A stretch of DNA of 20,208 nucleotides, taken from positions 1-20,208 of IMG/VR virus record IMGVR_UViG_3300012944_000073; one strand, written 5' to 3'. A model generated the notes under the pieces. It ran no database searches and was not told the DNA's origin. It saw nothing but the letters and a program-made list of their open reading frames with translations. Position 1 is the stretch's first letter; every line of letters starts with the position of its first letter. This stretch comes from a virus. Below are positions 7,919-13,001 of the stretch, in pieces. The translations under genes and the position numbers were made by a program.

Positions 7919-8691
7919 TAGGAGACCACCCCGGCATAGCCGGTGATCGGCAGGTTCGAGGCATCGATCAGATGTAGATCATTGGCCGGCGGGCAGCCGG
8001 CGATCATTGAAACCACCTCGGCGGTCTGCTGGCGGTTGTAGCGCTGGTCGTACGCGCGAGCGAACGCGGCCATCGCGGTCGTCGTGTCGAAGCCCTTGAT
8101 CTCTTTCCACTTGGCGACCGCATACAGTTGAACGAGGTACGGGTCGAACCGGATGATGTCGCCGTTTTTGTCGGCGAAGTTCTTGAGGATCGTCGGGTCC
8201 GTCGCGTCCTTGATATAGCCGCACGACAGATATTCGAACTGGAAATTGTGCGCCACGCTCGGGGGATAAAGCACCCAGAACTGGCCCAGCTTGTAGCGCC
8301 ACATCACCTGCACGTTGATGCCGACGGCGATCGTCTGCAGCGCCTGCCATGCCTGCGGATTCACGGACGTGTACGCGGGCCAGATCGAGGTGCGATCGTT
8401 CTGTGTGCGTTGGATGAATGAGAAAAAATCGGCCGGCAGATCGAAGGCCTTCTCCACCTGCCCTGGCGCATCCGCGATGATCGAGATGTTGGACTTGGTG
8501 ACGAAGTCGGGCCATTGAAACTCGCCCAGCATATCGGCCATCGCGTCATTGACTGCGACGACCATCTGGATTATGGCGGGATCGGTTGATCCCGCCGCAT
8601 CTGCAACGGTCGTGGCGAACCCCACGCGCCGCGCGACGCCCTGCACTATGTTGAGCAGAGTATCGTCACGCAGAAGAATGTTGAACGCCAC
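7918..8691 (-). CDS. Head-tail adaptor / connector protein, gp4- or gp11-like by position (257 aa)
   Basis: The GTG start at 8691 has GGAGG four bases or so upstream, a strong site. The N-terminal half is helical (LNIVQGVARRVGF, AVNDAMADMLGEFQWPDFV), followed by KAFDLPADFFSFIQ and WQALQTIAV. A Tyr/Trp-rich strand pattern follows (VMWRYKLGQFWVLYPP, FQFEYLSCGYI), then DPYLVQLYAVAKWKEIKG and a helix near the end. The LPADF motif followed by FEYLS and a later helical AVAKWKxxKG is characteristic of podovirus connector/adaptor proteins that bind under the portal. The stop overlaps the hub start, and the two genes are probably made in step. The exact family name is inferred. Confidence 0.7.
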   Translation of the reverse strand: MAFNILLRDDTLLNIVQGVARRVGFATTVADAAGSTDPAIIQMVVAVNDAMADMLGEFQWPDFVTKSNISIIADAPGQVEKAFDLPADFFSFIQRTQNDRTSIWPAYTSVNPQAWQALQTIAVGINVQVMWRYKLGQFWVLYPPSVAHNFQFEYLSCGYIKDATDPTILKNFADKNGDIIRFDPYLVQLYAVAKWKEIKGFDTTTAMAAFARAYDQRYNRQQTAEVVSMIAGCPPANDLHLIDASNLPITGYAGVVS

Positions 8692-8700
8692 GAGGCCTCC

Positions 8701-9375
8701 TTACTTTTTCGTGTGCAGTGTAGGACGTTGCAGTTCCGGCGCCTTGTCGTTGTTCTTTTCGACTTCGGCGTCGCTCGGGGCCGCGGTCTTCTGCGCCGCT
8801 AGGAGGGCAGCAACCTGCTCCTGAAGCTGCGCGATTTGCTTGTCGCGCGTATCGCCAGCGAGATCGTTGGCCTTCTTCAGATACTCTTGCGCCTGTTGCT
8901 TGAACGACTGCATCCCCATGAACTTCTGGGCGATGCTGTCGTTGATGCCGGCGAGCGCTTCCACGGTCGTGATGTGGAAGAACTTGAGTTCCTCGACCTG
9001 GGCAGCGTTCAGGAACGGAACCTGCGAGAGCGGCGTGCCGACTTCCTGCGACGCGTTCTTCAGGTACGCGTGATACTGGCGCTGGAACCGGAACTTGTCC
9101 TCGTCGGTCGCGGGACGGATGTTGATGTTGAGCTTGTCGCCAGGGACCATGATCTTCACGTAGTCCGTGTTCTCATAGATCGGGCGCTTCTGCTCTTCGG
9201 TCAGCAGCGGATTCTTCACGGGCTTCGAGAAGAATTGCGCGTAGAGCTTGGCGTCGCCCGCGAAGCGAGGATTCTCGCTCACGTGCTGCTCCATCTCGAT
9301 CATCGCGTCCAGCTTGCTGAAGTCGGTGTCCTCATTCTGCAGGTTCGTGAGTTCTTCACGGGTGTACTGTTGCAT
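8701..9375 (-). CDS. Conserved head-region phage protein of unknown role (224 aa)
   Basis: The frame is open from a TTG at 9402, but the ATG at 9375 (MQQYTREEL) has AGAGGAG upstream and is the better start. The core contains RPIYENTDYVKIMVPGDKLN, then RPATDEDKFRFQRQYHAYLK and GTPLSQVPFLNAAQVEELKF, and a QKFMGMQSFKQQAQEYLKKA helix. This arrangement, with PGD followed by RPxTDEDKxRF and GTPLSxxPxLxxAQVEELK, recurs in podovirus head-to-tail regions (recognised from memory). It is usually annotated only as hypothetical. The C-terminal 60 residues are a Gln/Lys/Asp-rich probable coiled coil and disordered tail. It is the last gene before the adaptor. It could be a head-completion factor or a capsid-internal protein. 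No enzymatic motif is seen. Confidence 0.75.
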   Translation of the reverse strand: MQQYTREELTNLQNEDTDFSKLDAMIEMEQHVSENPRFAGDAKLYAQFFSKPVKNPLLTEEQKRPIYENTDYVKIMVPGDKLNINIRPATDEDKFRFQRQYHAYLKNASQEVGTPLSQVPFLNAAQVEELKFFHITTVEALAGINDSIAQKFMGMQSFKQQAQEYLKKANDLAGDTRDKQIAQLQEQVAALLAAQKTAAPSDAEVEKNNDKAPELQRPTLHTKK

Positions 9376-9447
9376 GCTTGCTCCTCTGGTGAGGGTGAAC
9401 AAGGGGCCTTGAGACTGTGCGCTCTGTAGGTCCCCTGTGCCGCGACA

Positions 9448-9810
9448 TTAGGCCGCGGGTTCAGTTGCGCCCGTGAGATTCACGTACGCGAAATTCGTTG
9501 CAGCCGGTGCGCCGACAGTTTCAAGCGTCATCGCGGTATTGCCTGAGCCGCCGATCGAGAGACCAGCGACAGTGATGTCGCGCGAGGTTCCGGCAGCAGC
9601 CGAAAGTCGCATCGACCAGAGAATCGTGCCGGCACCGGTGGCACCATCACGAAGGTTGAACACGATGTCGCCCTGCGCCGCGACGGCATCGATACCGAGG
9701 GAGAAGCCGGTGCATTTGTGGCGAAAGCCCGCCTGTGCGGCCTTGCTGGCCGTCGCTTGCGTCGCTGCCACGGGGGCACTGTTGATTGCCCAATCGCTGC
9801 CGAGTGACAT
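9448..9810 (-). CDS. Small beta-rich head surface (decoration-like) protein (120 aa)
   Basis: An ATG at 9810 is preceded by AAAGGAC at good spacing. The protein is small, with alternating strands and small residues: FRHKCTGFSLGIDAVAAQGD, then IVFNLRDGATGAGTILWSMRL. The LRDGxxGxGTxLW element is a recurring feature of small phage beta-sandwich proteins encoded next to the major capsid gene. A head-decoration or outer head protein is therefore the best reading. It follows a strong hairpin terminator, and the 72 bases after it hold no gene. Function is inferred from context. Confidence 0.65.
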   Translation of the reverse strand: MSLGSDWAINSAPVAATQATASKAAQAGFRHKCTGFSLGIDAVAAQGDIVFNLRDGATGAGTILWSMRLSAAAGTSRDITVAGLSIGGSGNTAMTLETVGAPAATNFAYVNLTGATEPAA

Positions 9811-9837
9811 GGATGTCCTTTAAAGCGGTGGAAGGAA

Positions 9838-9857
9838 GAGGGGGCCGAAGCCCCCTC
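9838..9857 (-). terminator. Intrinsic terminator with UUCG tetraloop
   Basis: On the minus strand GAGGGGGC pairs perfectly with GCCCCCTC around a TTCG loop (8 bp), followed by TTCCTTCC. The stem is very stable but the U-tract is broken, so partial read-through to the next head gene is likely. It lies between the head-associated protein gene ending at 9864 and the start at 9810. Confidence 0.75.
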
Positions 9858-9863
9858 CCTGTC

Positions 9864-10361
9864 TTAGGTGATGCCACCCTGATGGAACGGCTTGTCGATC
9901 TGAACGTACGCGAGACCCGCGGCCGGCGTGCCGGTCGTGGTTCCCACCTTGGCGTTCAGCACCTGCTCACCCGCGACGACGGCGTCATCGACGCTGCCGG
10001 GCGTAGCTGCAAGCATCCACACTTCCGCACCAACCACCATCGCGTTCGGCGCCTTGACCGCGGCGAGGCCACGGACTTGGTACCATGCGAAGTTCGCCGC
10101 GAGGATGTTTGCCGTCAGCGAGACGGCGATCTGGCCATTGCCGCCAGTTGCGGGTGAGATAGCGGTGACCGGCGTACCGACCAGCGAGTAATCCACCAGC
10201 GTGCCCACAGCAGTCGCTGCGACACCGGGGAGATATACGAACGTACCCTGGATCTGGAGCACGTCGTCGAACGCTTCTACTTCTTGGCCCACGCGGAACT
10301 TCGCGACCGTGTCGATGCTCGACAGGTCCGGGCCGATGGTGCCGATTGCACGGTAGGTCAT
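9864..10361 (-). CDS. Head-associated / decoration-like protein (165 aa)
   Basis: The frame is open from 10421, but the ATG at 10361 (MTYRAIGTIG) has CGAGGA eight bases upstream and begins at a natural phage-like N-terminus. The protein is beta-rich: FRVGQEVEAFDDVLQIQGTF and VYLPGVAATAVGTLVDYSLV are followed by NFAWYQVRGLAAVKA and then VDDAVVAGEQVLNAKVG. The YxxLxGVAxTxxG...WYQxxGxA...VDDAVVAG order is one I associate with proteins encoded immediately downstream of podovirus capsid genes and thought to bind the head. It sits between two hairpin terminators, so its dose may differ from its neighbours. No similarity to an enzyme was noticed. Confidence 0.7.
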   Translation of the reverse strand: MTYRAIGTIGPDLSSIDTVAKFRVGQEVEAFDDVLQIQGTFVYLPGVAATAVGTLVDYSLVGTPVTAISPATGGNGQIAVSLTANILAANFAWYQVRGLAAVKAPNAMVVGAEVWMLAATPGSVDDAVVAGEQVLNAKVGTTTGTPAAGLAYVQIDKPFHQGGIT

Positions 10362-10396
10362 TTGAGTTTCCTCGAAAGGTTGTGTGGCGGAAAAGA

Positions 10397-10414
10397 GGGG
10401 GTTTTTAGGCCCCC
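10397..10414 (-). terminator. Intrinsic terminator after the major capsid gene
   Basis: On the minus strand GGGGG and CCCCC flank an 8-base loop (CCTAAAAA), followed by TCTTTTCC. It lies 26 bases past the capsid stop codon. The short stem and interrupted T-run predict partial rather than complete termination. Confidence 0.65.
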
Positions 10415-10439
10415 AACCCACCCACCACGAGGGGATGGA

Positions 10440-11426
10440 TTACGGACGCGTGTCTTTGACGCGACCCTGGTAACGCCCGCCGTTCATCGCGAGGTTGCCG
10501 GCCCAGGCGAGGATTTGAACCTCGGCGTCCTGATTGACGGCGTAGCGCTTGTTCGGGTTCAGCGGCACCATGTTGCGCTTCGAGTGCGGGCGCAGGAAGA
10601 TGTACTTGGTGTTGAGCAGAAACGCCGTCTTCGCCGGGCAGAACCCGCCGATGCCGCCGTCCAGCACCACGTCCGCGTCCATGAACTTGATGGACGGGAA
10701 ACCAAAGCTGGCCGTCTTCGGCTCCGTGAAGCGCTGCAGGGTCTGCAGTTCACGGACATAGTTCTGCCACATCACGTTGTCCATCAGGATCAGATCCGGG
10801 CGCTCCGTGCCGAGCACCAACCCCGACCACGCGGTATTCAGCGTCGCCTGGACCGGACCCGGATTCGTCACTGCGGTGTTCGTCAGGACATCGTTGATCG
10901 TCGAGCGCCAGAAGGTGAACGCTGCGCGATCGATGCCGCCGTACGTGCCGGTCGTCGGATCGAGCGGAACCGCGGCGTTGAGGCCGGTCAGTTCCTTGCC
11001 GCCCGTGCCGGTGCCATCGGCGTAAACGCCCGCGCCCAGCCGGTTCTGCATCGTTGCTTCCGCAACGCCGATGCGACCTTCCATCAGATCGATGAATGCC
11101 TCGGGACCGCTATTCTGCAGGTCTTCCAGACCGGACATGATGACCGGGCAGGCGAGTTGCTTGATGGTGAATTCGGCCGCGCTGATGACGTCCTGCGCCG
11201 CGATCGGCAGCAAGTCGTATCCGCTGTACCAGCCGGCGTTGCCGTTCTCAGCGAACGACAGTTCTTGGACGATGACGTTGCCGCCACCGAAGGATTTGAC
11301 GTTGCCGCGCTCGGAGAGCTTGGCATAGGCCGCGTTGGCCTTTTTCACGTTGTCGGCGATCTTCTTCGACCGGTTTTGAATCGTGGTCGCGATGATGTCC
11401 GAGTAGTTCGCGTTTGCGAAGGTCAC
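10440..11426 (-). CDS. Major capsid protein, HK97-fold type (328 aa)
   Basis: The protein starts with GTG at 11426, preceded by GGGAG. Recognisable capsid segments in order are TFANANYSDIIATTIQNRSK, LSERGNVKSFGGGNVIVQEL, WYSGYDLLPIAAQDVISAAE, IMSGLEDLQNSGPEAFIDLM (with EGRIGVAEATMQNRL following), GVYADGTGTGGKELTGL, then PDLILMDNVMW and a C-terminal LNTKYIFLRPHSKRNMVPL. This set matches a widespread podovirus major capsid family. The stretch from the AEF..KQ helix to the EATM region corresponds to the long spine helix and P-domain, and the N-terminal Asn/Lys-rich helix to the N-arm. At 328 residues it is of usual size and needs no delta domain, since a scaffold gene precedes it. It has its own structured leader and a terminator after it, which fits high, separately set expression. 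Confidence 0.9.
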   Translation of the reverse strand: MTFANANYSDIIATTIQNRSKKIADNVKKANAAYAKLSERGNVKSFGGGNVIVQELSFAENGNAGWYSGYDLLPIAAQDVISAAEFTIKQLACPVIMSGLEDLQNSGPEAFIDLMEGRIGVAEATMQNRLGAGVYADGTGTGGKELTGLNAAVPLDPTTGTYGGIDRAAFTFWRSTINDVLTNTAVTNPGPVQATLNTAWSGLVLGTERPDLILMDNVMWQNYVRELQTLQRFTEPKTASFGFPSIKFMDADVVLDGGIGGFCPAKTAFLLNTKYIFLRPHSKRNMVPLNPNKRYAVNQDAEVQILAWAGNLAMNGGRYQGRVKDTRP

Positions 11427-11437
11427 GGTTTACTCCC

Positions 11438-11595
11438 GTTAGGTTGTAGGGGACTGCGAGTGGCCCGAGGTTTCCTCCACCGTGAGCGTGCCGATTAGAC
11501 TGGCGCCCCGACTTTGGCGAGCATGGGTGTGCTCGTCGGACTAACTCCGCGATGGCCCTGTGGGTTCGCAGTCCCCCGTCCTGCCGGGGGCTAAC
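11438..11595 (-). promoter_or_regulatory. Structured RNA leader upstream of the major capsid gene
   Basis: The 171-base gap between scaffold and capsid genes holds no ORF but several complementary segments. On the minus strand an outer GTTAG/CTAAC pairing (11591-11595 with 11438-11442) encloses an 11-bp perfect stem, GGGGACTGCGA with TCGCAGTCCCC (11566-11576 with 11449-11459). An inner CGAGCA/TGCTCG hairpin with a 6-base loop lies at 11518-11535. The G-run 11573-11577 can instead pair with the CCCCC at 11586-11590 just upstream, so two folds compete. This could control capsid translation, RNA processing or transcription. No obvious sigma-70 promoter was seen in it. Confidence 0.5.
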
Positions 11596-11597
11596 CT

Positions 11598-12815
11598 TTA
11601 ATGCTGATGCTGGCTGATCGCTGCCATCAGGTCCCCGCGAAGGGAGCCATCAGATGCTTCGATCGAAGAACCACCGCCCGGTGAGCCGGTTAGCGAGCCA
11701 GATGCGGCCTTGGCCTTCTGCGCTGCTGCGTGCTGCTGCTGGGCGATTTGGGACTTCTGCCTTGACAGTGTAACCCCTTTTACGTCAGGATGCAAGAGGC
11801 ATGCCGCCTGATAGGCCTCCTGGAAGCCCATGTCGCGGCCTTCCTTGAGTTCCATCTCGATCAGATTCGCCATCAAGCCCCTGACTTCATTGAAGAATTC
11901 GTTCTTGGGGTCCGCGGCGAAAGTCTCCATCTCGTTGTTCGTTTCGCCCTGCAGCCGGGTGAAATTCTGGTTCCGCTGCTGCTCCACCTGCTGCATCATC
12001 TGCTGGAACGGAGCCACCTGCTGCGCGACCATTTGCTGGATGAGCGCCGGATCGACGCCACCCTGCTGGCCTTGCTGCGTCGGCTGCACCTGCCCGCTGA
12101 CGATCTGATCGAGCAGATCGATCGAGACCGCGTGCTGGTTGATGAGGTGCGCAATGAAACCGGCCTTGTCCTGCGCCGTGCCGCCGCGCAGAATCGACGC
12201 AGCCTGCAGCATGCCATGGATGAATTCAAACGGGTTCGCTCCGGTGCTTTGGATCATCGGCAGGAACGGATTGACAACTTGCGTCATCGTCTCCGTGAAT
12301 TGGCGCGCGCCCGCGGTCTTCTGCAGCACTTCGTTCACTTGCTGCTCGCGCCGGATGAAGGCCTCTTGGACCGCCTTCGGCGTCGTCGCCCAGTGCTCGC
12401 GCTCGCCAGCGTTCAGCGATTGCGGCGCACGCAGCACCGACGCGTTCTTCGCCGCCTGCGCAGCGTCCGCAGCGGCCTTGACTGCCGCCGGATCAAGGGC
12501 AGGTGTCTTGCCATCCGGCCCAGCCTTCGGCGCCGCGGCAGGAACCACAGGCGCGGCCTCGGCCTTCTCCGCAGCCTTCGCGAAGCGGCCTTGCGCGTCC
12601 CTGGTGCGGCCGTCGCCGCTCGGGTGTGCCTCGCCAGGGGCGCCGACTTCCGGCGTCTCTACGGCGGCTTCCTTGGGCTCCGGGAGGCCTTTCGACAGAT
12701 CCGGGATTTCTGCTACAACGGCCGGTGTCGATTCGGCAACAGGTTTCGCCTCGTTGGTGGATGCGGCGCTGGTCTCGATAGCGGCGGCAAGATCAGCGCG
12801 AAGATCGTCAGACAT
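11598..12815 (-). CDS. Scaffolding-type head assembly protein (405 aa)
   Basis: It lies immediately upstream of the major capsid gene and has the composition of a scaffold. The N-terminal ~130 residues are Ala/Pro/Glu-rich and probably disordered, including a DGRTRDAQGRFAKAAEKAE segment. Helices then follow (AVQEAFIRREQQVNEVLQKT), and a Gln-rich central part (about 245-300) looks like a coiled coil. The C-terminus is a disordered Gly/Ser linker followed by SLRGDLMAAISQHQH. Phage scaffolds commonly use a short C-terminal helix to bind the capsid. The N-terminus (DLRADLAAAI, residues 4-13) repeats this motif almost exactly. AAGGAG precedes the ATG at 12815. No Ser/His protease motif was recognised, so a protease-scaffold fusion is unlikely. 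Confidence 0.75.
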   Translation of the reverse strand: MSDDLRADLAAAIETSAASTNEAKPVAESTPAVVAEIPDLSKGLPEPKEAAVETPEVGAPGEAHPSGDGRTRDAQGRFAKAAEKAEAAPVVPAAAPKAGPDGKTPALDPAAVKAAADAAQAAKNASVLRAPQSLNAGEREHWATTPKAVQEAFIRREQQVNEVLQKTAGARQFTETMTQVVNPFLPMIQSTGANPFEFIHGMLQAASILRGGTAQDKAGFIAHLINQHAVSIDLLDQIVSGQVQPTQQGQQGGVDPALIQQMVAQQVAPFQQMMQQVEQQRNQNFTRLQGETNNEMETFAADPKNEFFNEVRGLMANLIEMELKEGRDMGFQEAYQAACLLHPDVKGVTLSRQKSQIAQQQHAAAQKAKAASGSLTGSPGGGSSIEASDGSLRGDLMAAISQHQH

Positions 12816-12827
12816 GTAGACTCCTTT

Positions 12828-13001
12828 TTACGGGTGGGTCGGTTTATAGGATCGCAGCGAATTGACTCGTGTTCCGGCCTTCGCTCTGCGTTGCGTGTTC
12901 AGCGCGATGGCAATTGCTTGCTTCTGGGGCTTACCGGCGCCCATCTCGGTTTCGATGTTCTCCGAGACTGCGGCTTTGCTTCCTGATTTATTCAGCGGCA
13001 T
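12828..13001 (-). CDS. 57-residue phage protein, DUF6496-like motif
   Basis: The ATG at 13001 has a perfect AGGAGG (13007-13012) five bases upstream, inside the 3' end of the 800-residue gene, and overlaps that gene by 14 bases. The sequence begins MPLNKSGSKAAVSENIETEM and continues GAGKPQKQAIAIALNTQRRA. This gives the pattern KSGSKxAVxxNIxxE...GKPxKQAIAIAL, which recurs in small phage proteins and at the ends of larger ones, and which I associate with DUF6496. The C-terminal ~18 residues are basic (KAGTRVNSLRSYK). TAA at 12828 is followed closely by the scaffold's Shine-Dalgarno. Role unknown; the basic tail and the conserved GKPxKQA helix suggest nucleic acid or protein binding. Confidence 0.8.
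   Translation of the reverse strand: MPLNKSGSKAAVSENIETEMGAGKPQKQAIAIALNTQRRAKAGTRVNSLRSYKPTHP

Noticed and set aside
9403-9447. Possible terminator in the 72-base gap after the small decoration-like gene
   Set aside because: The only pairing (AGGGG with CCCCT, extended with bulges) has a ~20-base loop and no T-run after it, so it is too weak to list.
10284-11498. Plus-strand open frame (404 codons) opposite the major capsid gene
   Set aside because: Low-complexity Arg/Asp/Val composition and lies across the clear capsid gene, its terminator and leader; a shadow frame.
11449-11576. A tRNA- or tmRNA-like gene in the capsid leader, suggested by a GGTTCG and flanking complementary ends
   Set aside because: The enclosed length is wrong for a tRNA, the T-arm pattern has an extra base, there is no CCA-type end or anticodon arm, and no tmRNA tag frame was found.
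11790-12986. Plus-strand open frame (398 codons) opposite the scaffold and 57-residue genes
   Set aside because: Arg/Leu-rich antisense product without recognisable motifs; spans two minus-strand genes with good ribosome-binding sites.
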